DNA of 35,686 nt from an uncultured Oscillospiraceae bacterium (GCA_944382965.1 CALWOA010000023.1:1-35686); one strand, 5' to 3'; shown: positions 1-7,015, counted from the stretch's first letter. The notes: a model not told the origin generated them from the sequence alone. Numbers and translations: made by a program.

Positions 1-54
1 CTGTTTCAGGGTCAGCTTGTGATCATAGTCTACAAATCCAAACAGACAGCACAT
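1..54 (-). CDS. Class II glutamine amidotransferase-like protein, N-terminus only
   Basis: Only the first 18 codons lie in the window; the gene continues beyond position 1. The protein begins MCCLFGFVDYDHKLTLKQ. A Cys immediately after the initiator Met, followed by LFG and a small hydrophobic stretch, is the usual start of class II (Ntn-type) glutamine amidotransferases, in which Cys2 becomes the N-terminal nucleophile. A GGAGG ribosome site lies 8 bases upstream, inside the end of the amidoligase gene, and only 3 bases separate that stop from this ATG, so the two are translated from one mRNA. Known work on the amidoligase family describes operons pairing an amidoligase with such an amidotransferase, which fits. 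With so few residues the family call rests on the start motif and the neighbour. Confidence 0.6.
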   Translation of the reverse strand, partial: MCCLFGFVDYDHKLTLKQ

Positions 55-57
55 CTT

Positions 58-1158
58 TTACACCTCCGCTTCCGCATGTACCGGCTCATTGACATAGAGC
101 CGCCGCTCTTTCAGGTACTGGATCAGCTCCGGCTGGGTACACCCGGCGACGAAGGTGGTCCAGGACATGTCCTGAATCTCCTGGTCGGTACAGAAAAGGG
201 CAGAGTCGCAGATCCGGTCCAGGAGCTGCAGCACTGCCAGGAAAGTATTGTATTTCAGGGTGCCCCGGAACAGCCGGAACTCAATGGTTGTATAAGGCAG
301 AAGGTTGACGCAGGTGTAGCGTTCCCGGTCACCCTTGGCGTGGAGCAGAATGTCCTTGGGATGCTCCTTCAGCCCATACCGGGCAGCCCACTGGGCAAGC
401 TGACTTCGGGTGCGGCGGGAGAATTTCAGCATCTCTTCCCAGTGCTTTTCGAAGAAATAGAGGATCCGGGCGATGACCTCATCCTGCTCCTCTAGGGTAC
501 TTCCAAAGGCAGTGCGGTTGATGTGGACATGGAGACCGCAGGTGCCCGCCTGGTGGGATCGGTAGCCCAGGCTTCTGGCCTTGTCCAGAACCTCTTTCCA
601 GGGCATATGCTGGCAGTGGTAGTCCAGTGTCATGGGGTGACTGACGATCTCGAAGCCCTCATCCAGAGAGCCGTCGTGCTTGCAATAGGCCCGTTCCTCT
701 CCATCGTTCACCAGCCGGAGAATCTGCCGGGCGTTGCCGTTGTCTTCTCCGGCGCCGTCGATCTCCAACTCTACCCCAAAGTACCGGCTGCCCTGGCCAA
801 AGAACTCCGGTTCCGGCTTATAGTAGTAGTCGTGGATTTCCCGGGTGCCGGTGTGGTTACAGTGGCAGGCGTAGCACCGGGGCTCATAGTCATCGTCATC
901 ATCGTAGTAAGCATCATCCTGGAGGATGACCCGGCCGCAGTCTTCGCAGGTGGTGTAGTAGCGATCAAAGCAGGACTGGCACAGGTGGGTATTTTCGTCG
1001 CCGGCGTTGCTGTCTAACCAGATGCGCTGACCGCACCGCTGGCAGCGGGTGGTTTCTGTGTGCAGGCAAGAACTGCACAGTAGCTGACCGTCAAACTCCG
1101 TCAGGGCTTCCGCCGGATGTAAAGAGCCGCAGACGCTGCAGGGAACAAGATTTTTCAA
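58..1158 (-). CDS. Amidoligase-family enzyme with N-terminal zinc-ribbon array
   Basis: Probable ATP-dependent amidoligase (glutamine-synthetase-like fold, Pfam amidoligase_2 type), expected to join an amine to a carboxylate on a peptide or small metabolite; the substrate is unknown. Numbering from the TTG at 1158, residues 7-100 hold six CxxC pairs (CSVC, CSSC, CQRC, CQSC, CEDC, CYAC), a chain of zinc knuckles likely to bind a partner. The catalytic part follows: VELEID near 129, HVHINR near 210 and EFRLFRG near 293, which match the conserved acidic, His and Arg positions of the family. An open frame extends to a TTG at 1173, but GGAGG lies just after that codon and 8 bases before the TTG at 1158, so 1158 is the better start. 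The next gene downstream is an amidotransferase, probably supplying ammonia or trimming gamma-glutamyl groups. Function beyond the family is inference. Confidence 0.8.
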   Translation of the reverse strand: MKNLVPCSVCGSLHPAEALTEFDGQLLCSSCLHTETTRCQRCGQRIWLDSNAGDENTHLCQSCFDRYYTTCEDCGRVILQDDAYYDDDDDYEPRCYACHCNHTGTREIHDYYYKPEPEFFGQGSRYFGVELEIDGAGEDNGNARQILRLVNDGEERAYCKHDGSLDEGFEIVSHPMTLDYHCQHMPWKEVLDKARSLGYRSHQAGTCGLHVHINRTAFGSTLEEQDEVIARILYFFEKHWEEMLKFSRRTRSQLAQWAARYGLKEHPKDILLHAKGDRERYTCVNLLPYTTIEFRLFRGTLKYNTFLAVLQLLDRICDSALFCTDQEIQDMSWTTFVAGCTQPELIQYLKERRLYVNEPVHAEAEV

Positions 1159-1182
1159 GGGGATTACCTCCAAAACAAAGAT

Positions 1183-1207
1183 AGCCCGGAGCAGAACGCT
1201 CCGGGCT
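1183..1207 (-). terminator. Hairpin between zinc-ribbon gene and amidoligase
   Basis: A perfect 10-bp stem (agcccggagc / gctccgggct) with a 5-base loop. Read on the minus strand it is followed by atctttgttttgg, only weakly U-rich. It sits between the stop of the small zinc-ribbon gene and the ribosome site of the amidoligase. It may be a partial terminator for the former or a leader attenuator for the latter. Confidence 0.5.
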
Positions 1208-1251
1208 TCATGGAGATAATATGTGACTCAAATTCTAGAAACTTACGATTT

Positions 1252-1485
1252 TCACTTATATTCAGAGGAATAAGGATAATGATCCCAGGCAAGGCATTGC
1301 CCGCAGCGGTCACAGTAGCTCATGTATTCTCGCTCCAGACTCATACTGCATCGTGGACATACGGGATATGTATCCCCTTTAGAATATGTTCTGCTTTTCG
1401 TTACCTGTCGTGGATGACGATAAGACATTGCTTCCAGGATCGCTAGTGTGGCATGCCGCCCAGTCCGATCCCTTAACAGTGGCAT
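1252..1485 (-). CDS. Small zinc-ribbon protein, function unknown
   Basis: A 77-residue protein with one zinc ribbon near the C-terminus (CPRC at about 43-46, then CDRC and C at about 58-64) and a basic N-terminal half (DRTGRHATLAILEAM). Small proteins of this build occur in many Clostridia without assigned function. The ATG at 1485 has GGAGG 9 bases upstream, which supports this start over the internal Met at residue 20. It is transcribed in the same direction as the amidoligase and separated from it by the hairpin at 1183-1207. Zinc binding is inferred from cysteine spacing only. Confidence 0.6.
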   Translation of the reverse strand: MPLLRDRTGRHATLAILEAMSYRHPRQVTKSRTYSKGDTYPVCPRCSMSLEREYMSYCDRCGQCLAWDHYPYSSEYK

Positions 1486-1621
1486 TTACCAGCGCCTCCA
1501 CACTCTACCGCCACCCTATGGGCATGGGCCTAGATTTCAAACCAGATTCCCTCAGGTTCGCCATAAATATGTAGAGTTTTTTGTAAAGGGTGACTATTAT
1601 TTCACTTCTGGCAGATTCTTG

Positions 1622-1650
1622 TTGAAATTATTGGCTCATTCTGGTACTGT
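1622..1650 (+). promoter_or_regulatory. Possible sigma-A promoter and dyad upstream of the ECF-like sigma gene
   Basis: TTGAAA (1622-1627) and TACTGT (1645-1650) are 17 bases apart. The -35 is good and the -10 weak. Just downstream, tgtgca (1663-1668) and tgcaca (1675-1680) form a perfect dyad that could be an operator or a small mRNA hairpin near the ribosome site. No typical ECF-type AAC/CGT promoter was seen here. Confidence 0.35.
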
Positions 1651-1700
1651 AAAAAACAGAAGTGTGCATTTTACTGCACAATGAGAGAGGGTGAGTGGGG

Positions 1701-2177
1701 ATGAATGCGGAGCAGAGCGCACAAATTGAGATGCTGTATCTACAAATGTTTGATGGCATGATGGCCTATGCCCGCAGTTCTCTGCCGGAGGAAGCCCTTG
1801 CGGAAGAAGCGGTTCAGGAAACTTTTCGGATTGCCTGTCAAAAGGCCGAGGCGCTGTGCAACAGTCCAAATCCCAAGGGGTGGCTGGTCAAAACTCTGAA
1901 ATTCACCATTCAGAATATCAAGCGAAGCCGAGAGTCGATGCGGCTGCTTTTGGCGGAATATCTGGCGGCTCAGGCCCAGCAGGCGGCATTTTCCGAGGAC
2001 AAGATTCGCTTAGAGGTGCTATATGGAAATATTGCGGACCAGGAGGAATTTCAGCTGCTCAAAGAGATGGCGGTGGAAGGAAAATCTCACCTGGAGATGG
2101 CCCGGATCCGGGGAATTTCTATCAGCGCTTGCAAAAAGCGGGTCCAGCGGGCAAAAAAGTTCTTCAGAGAAAATTAA
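1701..2177 (+). CDS. Sigma-70 family RNA polymerase sigma factor (ECF-like)
   Basis: A 158-residue sigma factor with only the two domains typical of the ECF group. Region 2 spans roughly residues 8-75, including the EEAVQETFRIA core-binding stretch and the GWLVKTLKFTI segment. Region 4 spans roughly 105-155, with a helix-turn-helix (SHLEMARIRGISISACKKR) for -35 recognition. Its length is normal for the group. An in-frame GTG lies two codons upstream, but the ATG at 1701 is better placed after gagagagg. The following gene encodes a membrane protein that looks like its anti-sigma partner, so I infer a signal-responsive pair. The target promoters are not known. The signal is likely something at the cell surface. 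Confidence 0.85.
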   Translation: MNAEQSAQIEMLYLQMFDGMMAYARSSLPEEALAEEAVQETFRIACQKAEALCNSPNPKGWLVKTLKFTIQNIKRSRESMRLLLAEYLAAQAQQAAFSEDKIRLEVLYGNIADQEEFQLLKEMAVEGKSHLEMARIRGISISACKKRVQRAKKFFREN

Positions 2178-2235
2178 AGCTGGATGTCACCGATTGATGA
2201 ATCATATACATATTAGAGTGAAAGGAGGAACTAAG

Positions 2236-3063
2236 ATGCCCGAAAATCGGGACCGTGGGAGTGAGAATCTGTCCCAGATGTCAACAGAAGAACTGGAGCA
2301 GATACTGCGTCAAGACACAGATACTCCCGTGGAGCAGGAAACAGATACAGATTTTTTGCTTGAGGTCATGGAGGTGCTTGCTGAAAGAAAAAGAGAAAAC
2401 GGTAAAAGCGAAAAAACAGCGGAAGAGGCATGGAAATCTTTCCAGGAATATTACGTACCGAAGTCAGGGCCCAGCAGATCCGCCAGACCAGCACATCCGT
2501 GGATACGACGTTTGATTGCAGCTGCGGCTGCCTTGGCGCTGATTCTATGCATTCCAGTCACGGCCCGTGCTTTCGGCTGGGATGAACTGTGGGATGTGGT
2601 GGCCCGGTGGGCGAAGGAGACGTTTTCCTTCGTCGGCGGAGATGCGGAACAGGTCAGTGAGCCGGAGGTGGAAGATGGAATAGGCTATACATCTATGCAG
2701 GATTTCCTGGAACGCAACAAAATTGACTGCGGTATGATTCCCACCTGGATTCCGGATGGATTTGTGTTGAAGAAAGTGGAAAAAGATATTACACCTGGAA
2801 GTGAAGTGTATCAAGCTTTTTATCAAAACGAATACAGAGAAGTTAGAATAAATGTAAAAACATTTTCTTCCATGGACTCTTGGAGCATAGAAATTGAGGA
2901 CGCAATTGAGATCTGTGAAGTTAACGGTGTAAGGTACTATTTTTTTTCAAATCTGAATCAGTTGCAAGTGGTTTGGATGTATGAATCTTATGAGTGTATG
3001 ATTTCTGGGGATCTTTCACTCGAAGAAGCGAAAAGAATGATCGACTCAATAGAGAGAGGGTAA
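2236..3063 (+). CDS. DUF4367 membrane protein, probable anti-sigma factor
   Basis: The 275-residue protein begins at an ATG preceded by aaaggagg. Residues 1-85 are charged and cytoplasmic, with a likely sigma-binding helical stretch. One transmembrane segment lies at about 92-112 (LIAAAAALALILCIPVTA). The rest is outside the cell and ends in a DUF4367-type domain, recognised by PTWIPDGFVLKKV and the repeated short beta strands that follow. The order sigma factor then single-pass DUF4367 protein is common in Clostridia, and a role holding the upstream sigma factor is inferred from this. The longer open frame upstream of 2236 overlaps the sigma gene and has no suitable start. The distal third is AT-richer than the flanking genes. 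Confidence 0.75.
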   Translation: MPENRDRGSENLSQMSTEELEQILRQDTDTPVEQETDTDFLLEVMEVLAERKRENGKSEKTAEEAWKSFQEYYVPKSGPSRSARPAHPWIRRLIAAAAALALILCIPVTARAFGWDELWDVVARWAKETFSFVGGDAEQVSEPEVEDGIGYTSMQDFLERNKIDCGMIPTWIPDGFVLKKVEKDITPGSEVYQAFYQNEYREVRINVKTFSSMDSWSIEIEDAIEICEVNGVRYYFFSNLNQLQVVWMYESYECMISGDLSLEEAKRMIDSIERG

Positions 3064-3106
3064 TACTTTTGATGCACAAAAAAATATATCAATTCTCACC
3101 CGCATT

Positions 3107-3544
3107 TTGATTTTTACGCTGATTATTGCATTGATTATTCCAATAGGAGCTCAAGCTTCCTCGGTAGAAACAACTCCAACCCGAGCAAATGCCTATTTGA
3201 GTTACTACACCACTTACGTATATCCTGCAGGCGGAGGATTGGTCCAAAGCTGGTTTATTGTCGGCGGAACAGGTTACATGGATGAAATTGGAGCACTAAC
3301 CATTCAACTTTATGAGTGCCCCACCAACAGCAGCAACATCGAGGATTGGGAATGGAAAGAGACATTCAAGTATGACACCACTCCCAGCATGCTGAGCTAC
3401 AATGATGATTACCATAGTGGCCATGTGGACTATCCGGATGGAAAACCTGGATGGTGGTACAAGGCTTACGTCTGCATCTGGGGCGGCAAAGATGGCGACG
3501 GCGATACCCGCTACTTCTGGACGAGCGCAAAGCAAGCAACGTAA
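3107..3544 (+). CDS. Small secreted protein of unknown function; start disrupted by an A7 frameshift
   Basis: The open frame encodes a small Trp/Tyr-rich secreted protein with no recognised family. In the written frame the only start is a TTG at 3107, which lacks a ribosome site and would begin in the middle of a signal peptide. A TTG/ATG at 3069/3072 with gagaggg upstream is out of frame. If the A7 run at 3078-3084 had one more A, that ATG would read MHKKNISILTRILIFTLI and continue into the hydrophobic core and an AQA cleavage site, a complete signal peptide. The gene lies directly after the sigma/anti-sigma pair and ends at a strong terminator, so it may be a target of that system. The true gene is probably 3072-3544 with a frameshift, a slippage-dependent start, or a sequencing error. 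Confidence 0.55.
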   Translation: MIFTLIIALIIPIGAQASSVETTPTRANAYLSYYTTYVYPAGGGLVQSWFIVGGTGYMDEIGALTIQLYECPTNSSNIEDWEWKETFKYDTTPSMLSYNDDYHSGHVDYPDGKPGWWYKAYVCIWGGKDGDGDTRYFWTSAKQAT

Positions 3545-3572
3545 CATTATAGCAATTTATAGAATATATGAT

Positions 3573-3607
3573 CGACCCTGGAGCAATCTGCTCCAGGGTC
3601 GTTTCTT
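3573..3607 (+). terminator. Rho-independent terminator after sigma/anti-sigma/secreted protein
   Basis: A perfect 13-bp stem (3573-3585 with 3589-3601, cgaccctggagca on the left), a 3-base loop, then tttctt. It closes the 1701-3544 transcription unit. The 246 bases from here to the recombinase gene hold no convincing gene. Confidence 0.85.
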
Positions 3608-3853
3608 CTATACCGTCAGCTACTCGGTATACGAATGGTTGACTTTTATACCTCATGTTGTCGTGAGAAAACGCATTAACGAAATACTCCCATGCACTCA
3701 CGATTACTACCCCCCAAAAAGAGAGTGCCACCAATTGAGACTGCGGTGAATCTGTAAACTGAGCTTGTTTTTTACAGCGAAATACAGGAGAGAATACTAT
3801 TGACTGTAGTTTTGCGGTAAAATAACACTATCTCACCTTCAGGAGGAAAAACC

Positions 3854-4687
3854 ATGCAAAAGAAAATTTCTCAGAAAATGCTTCAGGACTATCAATGCTA
3901 TTTGATCCAGGAGGAAAAAAGTCCAGCTACAATTGAAAAATATATGAGGGATATCCAGGGCTTTGTCCGATTTTCTGCCGGGCGGATGGTTACCAAGGAA
4001 TTGGTTTTGGAATACAAGCAGCAGATAATTACCACCTATGCAGCACGCAGCGTCAATTCAAAGCTGGCAGCACTGATGAGCTTTTTTCATTTCTTGGGAT
4101 GGCAGGACTGCCGGGTAAAGAATATTCGACTGCAAAGGCAGACCTTCCAGTCAGAGAATCGAGAACTGACGAAGGGGGAGTATCTCCGGCTGCTTCAGGC
4201 AGCTAAACGGAACCCCAGGCTATGCCTGCTGCTGGAGACCATCTGCGCCACGGGAATTCGGGTATCAGAGCTCCAGTATTTCACGGTCGAGGCGGTGTCT
4301 GTTGGAACCATTACGGTACGCTGCAAAGGAAAAACCCGGAACATCTTCATTCCGGGAAAGCTTAGAAAACGCCTGCTGGCCTTTGCCAGGCAAAAGAAGA
4401 TCACCAGCGGAGCCCTGTTCCGTACCCGCAGCGGGAACCCAATGAACCGCAGCAACATCTGGGCACAAATGAAAAGCCTGTGCGCCAGCGCACAGGTCAA
4501 CCCACAAAAAGTGTTCCCACACAATCTGCGAAAACTCTTTGCCAGAACCTTCTATGCAATGGAAAAGGACATTGCGAAGCTTGCAGACATCCTGGGACAC
4601 AGCAGCATCAATACCACCCGAATCTATATCATGACCACTGGTGCGGAGCACAGAAGACAGTTGGAACGCATGGGCCTGGTCATTTAG
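3854..4687 (+). CDS. Tyrosine recombinase, probable invertase of the adjacent segment
   Basis: A 277-residue phage-integrase/XerC-D family recombinase. Residues 1-88 form the SAM-like core-binding domain. The catalytic domain follows with a full active-site set: R136 (ATGIRVSEL), Lys near 158-160 (CKGKTR), H223 and R226 (PHNLRKLF), H249 (LGHSS) and nucleophile Y258 (TTRIY). Length matches simple Xer-type enzymes with no extra arm-binding domain, unlike phage integrases. The ATG is preceded by aggagg. The stop lies 2 bases before the left 21-bp inverted repeat, so inversion would leave the gene intact. No other integrase, excisionase or phage gene is present, which argues for a dedicated DNA invertase. 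I infer that it flips 4711-4956; Xer-like roles at other sites cannot be excluded. Confidence 0.9.
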   Translation: MQKKISQKMLQDYQCYLIQEEKSPATIEKYMRDIQGFVRFSAGRMVTKELVLEYKQQIITTYAARSVNSKLAALMSFFHFLGWQDCRVKNIRLQRQTFQSENRELTKGEYLRLLQAAKRNPRLCLLLETICATGIRVSELQYFTVEAVSVGTITVRCKGKTRNIFIPGKLRKRLLAFARQKKITSGALFRTRSGNPMNRSNIWAQMKSLCASAQVNPQKVFPHNLRKLFARTFYAMEKDIAKLADILGHSSINTTRIYIMTTGAEHRRQLERMGLVI

Positions 4688-4689
4688 CA

Positions 4690-4710
4690 ACAGAATTCTG
4701 ATTCTGTAGT
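4690..4710 (+). repeat. Left inverted repeat / recombination site
   Basis: Exact reverse complement of 4957-4977; the match stops abruptly at both edges. It contains ACAGAATTCTGATTCTGT: arms ACAGAA and TTCTGT are themselves inverted around an asymmetric 6-base spacer (TTCTGA), the usual core-site layout for tyrosine recombinases. It starts 2 bases after the recombinase stop codon. Confidence 0.85.
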
Positions 4711-4753
4711 TGACCGAGCGACTACATACCAAACCCATCGAGTGATATAAGGG

Positions 4754-4782
4754 ATTATATCACGATAGGTCAAGAAATGCAA
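4754..4782 (-). promoter_or_regulatory. Leftward extended -10 sigma-A promoter inside the invertible segment
   Basis: On the minus strand TTGCAT (4782-4777), a 17-base spacer, then TATAAT (4759-4754) with TGA directly before it, a consensus extended -10. It is the best promoter in the segment. As assembled it would make RNA antisense to the 3' end of the recombinase gene. Inverted, it would drive sipW and the genes after it. Confidence 0.75.
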
Positions 4783-4798
4783 GCCCTTTGTAACAAAA

Positions 4799-4827
4799 TT
4801 GACACAAATTAGGGTGTCTACCAAATT
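4799..4827 (+). promoter_or_regulatory. Weak rightward promoter candidate
   Basis: TTGACA at 4799-4804 matches the -35 consensus, but the -10 at the right spacing (caaatt, 4822-4827) is poor. If active, its transcript would end at the terminator at 4903-4942, giving an RNA of about 110 bases that contains a cgtgcag/ctgcacg hairpin. Confidence 0.25.
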
Positions 4828-4902
4828 TTGGGCATGCCAAATACAGCCTCGTGCAGCTCTTTCAAATAAAATTCTGCACGGGGTGACGAAGTATGCCTTT
4901 TA

Positions 4903-4942
4903 CGCTGAAAAAATCCTAGGATTTTCCAGCGCAATTTTTTTT
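4903..4942 (+). terminator. Intrinsic terminator inside the invertible segment
   Basis: Imperfect hairpin (cgctgaaaaaatcc with ggattttccagcg, one mismatch and one bulge) followed by caa and eight T. It has a U-tract only in the rightward direction. As assembled it would stop transcripts from the recombinase side before sipW; after inversion it would face the recombinase. Confidence 0.75.
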
Positions 4943-4956
4943 GATGCGAAAAAAAT

Positions 4957-4977
4957 ACTACAGAATCAGAATTCTGT
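4957..4977 (-). repeat. Right inverted repeat / recombination site
   Basis: Exact inverted copy of 4690-4710, lying 76 bases before the GTG start of sipW. Strand exchange here would join the operon leader to either end of the 246-bp segment without touching coding sequence. Confidence 0.85.
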
Positions 4978-5053
4978 CTCTGATGGAGAAATACACCGCA
5001 GATAGGGTGCTGGAGTCAAGGAATTCCGAACCGCCCAGGTTGGTGATTGGTAA

Positions 5054-5632
5054 GTGCTGATCGAAGAAGTAAGGGAGTATATGAGCAGACTGTTAGGAAA
5101 AATTGCCAATGGACTTGCCTCTGCCGCTGTGGCGGTGGTGGTGATTTTGGCGGTGCTTCTGGTGGGGGTACGGCTGATTGGCCTGCAGGTATTTACGGTG
5201 CTGTCAGGCAGCATGGAGCCGACCTACCACGTGGGAGCCTTGATTTATGTGAAAAAAGTGGACCCCATGGAGTTGGAGGCGGGAGATGTGATCACCTTCA
5301 TGCTGGACGAGGACACCGTGGCCACCCACCGGGTGGTGGAGGTGGTTCCCGATGAGGAGGATCCTTCTGTGATCCGGTTCCGGACCAAGGGGGACGCCAA
5401 CGACAATGTGGACGGCGGCCTGGTGCATTACATGAACGTGTTGGGCACACCGGTGTTTACCATCCCCATGCTGGGCTATCTGGCTAGCTATATCCAGAAT
5501 CCCCCCGGAACCTATGTAGCCATTTCCGCCGGTGCGGTACTGCTGGCACTGGTATTTCTACCGGATATATTCGGCGGCGAGGAAAAGCCGGTAAAGAAGC
5601 GGGGCAAGTACGAACGTACCAAAACCCGATAA
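5054..5632 (+). CDS. sipW: Signal peptidase I, SipW type
   Basis: A 192-residue membrane peptidase that removes signal peptides from exported proteins, here most likely the SipW-type preproteins encoded next to it. An N-terminal membrane segment lies at about 21-45. The catalytic Ser is S53 in LSGSMEPTY. H92 in ATHRV replaces the Lys of ordinary bacterial enzymes, which marks the archaeal/ER-like SipW subgroup. KGDANDN near 112 is the conserved box near the active site. A second hydrophobic segment lies at about 153-171, with a basic tail. The GTG at 5054 has only a weak ribosome site; an ATG at 5081 with aagggag just 3 bases upstream is an alternative giving a shorter N-terminus. It is the first gene after the invertible segment and so the first target of the switch. 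Confidence 0.92.
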   Translation: MLIEEVREYMSRLLGKIANGLASAAVAVVVILAVLLVGVRLIGLQVFTVLSGSMEPTYHVGALIYVKKVDPMELEAGDVITFMLDEDTVATHRVVEVVPDEEDPSVIRFRTKGDANDNVDGGLVHYMNVLGTPVFTIPMLGYLASYIQNPPGTYVAISAGAVLLALVFLPDIFGGEEKPVKKRGKYERTKTR

Positions 5633-5708
5633 TATGGATTTCATCAGATGGGTTTCCTGTCTGTGAAATATAGCACAATGCAAAATCCGAAGAAAGGAGG
5701 AACACAAT

Positions 5709-6296
5709 ATGAGAAAGAGACGCGGAATCAGCACAAAGGCTCTGGTGGCACTCCTGGCATTGGTGCTGGTAATTGGCTGCTCCCTGGGCGGTACTCTGGC
5801 ATGGCTGGTGGATAAGACGAACACGGTTACCAATACGTTTACCGTGGGTGATATCAACATTACGCTGAGTGAGACAACGGGGAATGATTACATGATTCTC
5901 CCCGGCGTGAATATTCTCAAGGACCCCAAGGTGACGGTGGAAGCAAATTCTGAAGCCTGTTGGCTGTTCGTTCAGGTGAAGGAAGATAACTGGCCTGTTT
6001 TCAACGGCGTGCGCAAGGCCGACTATCAGCCTGCCGATGGCTGGAAACCGCTGGACGAGGAGAATCACCCTGGCGTGTATTACCGTGATGTAGATGCGGC
6101 AACGGCCGAGAAAGGTGTAGCTTACGGTGTCTTGTTGAACAATGAAGTCACCGTCAGCGATACCCTGACCAAGGCTGAGATCAACGGTATTACCACGAAA
6201 CCCCAGCTCACCATCACCGCCTACGCCGTTCAGAAGGAAGGCGTGGCAACTGTGGAGCAGGCATGGAGTATTGCAAGCACCCCTGCCACCCCCTAA
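5709..6296 (+). CDS. SipW-dependent TasA/camelysin-like secreted protein 1
   Basis: A 195-residue exported protein beginning with basic MRKRRG, a hydrophobic segment at about 10-31, and the SipW-type cleavage region GGTLAWLVDKTNTVTNTF. In this family (TasA, CalY/camelysin, BslA-associated fibres) the mature protein begins after the LA/AYF-like site and folds as a beta sandwich that polymerises into surface fibres. The mature part has alternating beta strands and ends LTITAYAVQKEGVATVEQAW, a motif shared with the next gene. A strong ribosome site (aaaggagg) supports the start. It lies 76 bases after sipW, in the same operon. Fibre formation is inferred from family and context. Confidence 0.85.
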   Translation: MRKRRGISTKALVALLALVLVIGCSLGGTLAWLVDKTNTVTNTFTVGDINITLSETTGNDYMILPGVNILKDPKVTVEANSEACWLFVQVKEDNWPVFNGVRKADYQPADGWKPLDEENHPGVYYRDVDAATAEKGVAYGVLLNNEVTVSDTLTKAEINGITTKPQLTITAYAVQKEGVATVEQAWSIASTPATP

Positions 6297-6363
6297 CCCC
6301 ATATGTAACCGGGAAACCGGACATACATAACAAAAATTCAAATCACGAAAGGAAATGTACATC

Positions 6364-6984
6364 ATGAAGAAGAAAATCGTAGCGGCCTGCCTGGTAATCT
6401 GCCTGCTGGCCACCGCCGTCATCGGCACAACCTTGGCTTACTTCACGGACACAGATGAAGTGACCAATACCTTTACCGCCGGCAATGTCGACATCACTCT
6501 GCTTGAGCATCCGCTGAATGAGAATGGTAAGACGGTAGACAAAGAGGCAGCAGGTGTTGAGGGCCAAGCATACCATGTGTATCCTGGTGTCGAATACCAA
6601 AAGGATCCTTACATCACAGTAAGCGATGGCAGTGAAGACTGCTACTTGTTCGTGAAGTTGGAGAATGGCCTGGCTGGGCTAGAGACGAAGAAGACTGGAA
6701 AAACCATTGTTGAGCAGATGAATAATAAAGGTTGGGAAGCGCTTTCTGAACCTTACGGCGATGTGTTCGTACTCACTGTGGATGGTGAGCCCGTAATTAA
6801 GAGCGAGAACGATGAGGTATACGTTTTTGATACCTTTGAAATCGACGCTTCCAAAAATGCTACGGATTTGAAGGGTATTGAAGACAAGCCTGTTAAGCTC
6901 ACTGCTTATGCTGTTCAGGCTGATGGTGTTGCGGATGCTGAGGCTGCTTGGATTGCCTCTTTTGGATCCCCTGTTGAGCCCTGA
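6364..6984 (+). CDS. SipW-dependent TasA/camelysin-like secreted protein 2
   Basis: A 206-residue paralogue of the preceding protein. It starts MKKKIVAACLVICLL and has the cleavage region GTTLAYFTDTDEVTNTF, the canonical form of the SipW-type signal. The C-terminal part, KLTAYAVQADGVADAEAAW, closely resembles the end of protein 1, so the two probably arose by tandem duplication. An ATG 9 bases upstream is in frame, but aaagga lies too close to it; the ATG at 6364 is about 10 bases from that site and puts MKKK at the N-terminus. The gene is followed by a stable hairpin without a U-tract. A major or minor fibre subunit is likely. Confidence 0.85.
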   Translation: MKKKIVAACLVICLLATAVIGTTLAYFTDTDEVTNTFTAGNVDITLLEHPLNENGKTVDKEAAGVEGQAYHVYPGVEYQKDPYITVSDGSEDCYLFVKLENGLAGLETKKTGKTIVEQMNNKGWEALSEPYGDVFVLTVDGEPVIKSENDEVYVFDTFEIDASKNATDLKGIEDKPVKLTAYAVQADGVADAEAAWIASFGSPVEP

Positions 6985-7015
6985 TTTCTAGTTCTAATCA
7001 CTCCTACCTCACCTC

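Larger units (their letters stand above)
4690..4977. other. Predicted invertible promoter segment (phase-variation switch)
   Basis: Perfect 21-bp inverted repeats at 4690-4710 and 4957-4977 bound a 246-bp AT-rich, gene-free segment between a tyrosine recombinase and the sipW surface operon. Inside are a leftward extended -10 promoter (4754-4782), a rightward intrinsic terminator (4903-4942), a weak rightward TTGACA element (4799), and a stem gtgatata/tatatcac that overlaps the leftward -10. As assembled, the good promoter fires away from sipW and the terminator blocks read-through, so this looks like the OFF orientation. After inversion the promoter would lie at about 4885-4913 on the plus strand, giving a leader of roughly 130 bases before sipW. 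Inversion itself is inferred. Confidence 0.8.

Noticed and set aside
3608-3853. Clear promoter for the recombinase
   Set aside because: TTGACT near 3799 has no good -10 at 16-18 bases; no confident promoter could be assigned.
3854-5053. Integrated prophage or integrative element marked by the recombinase
   Set aside because: No excisionase, relaxase, phage genes or direct-repeat att sites; the sites found are inverted and flank only 246 bp, which fits inversion.
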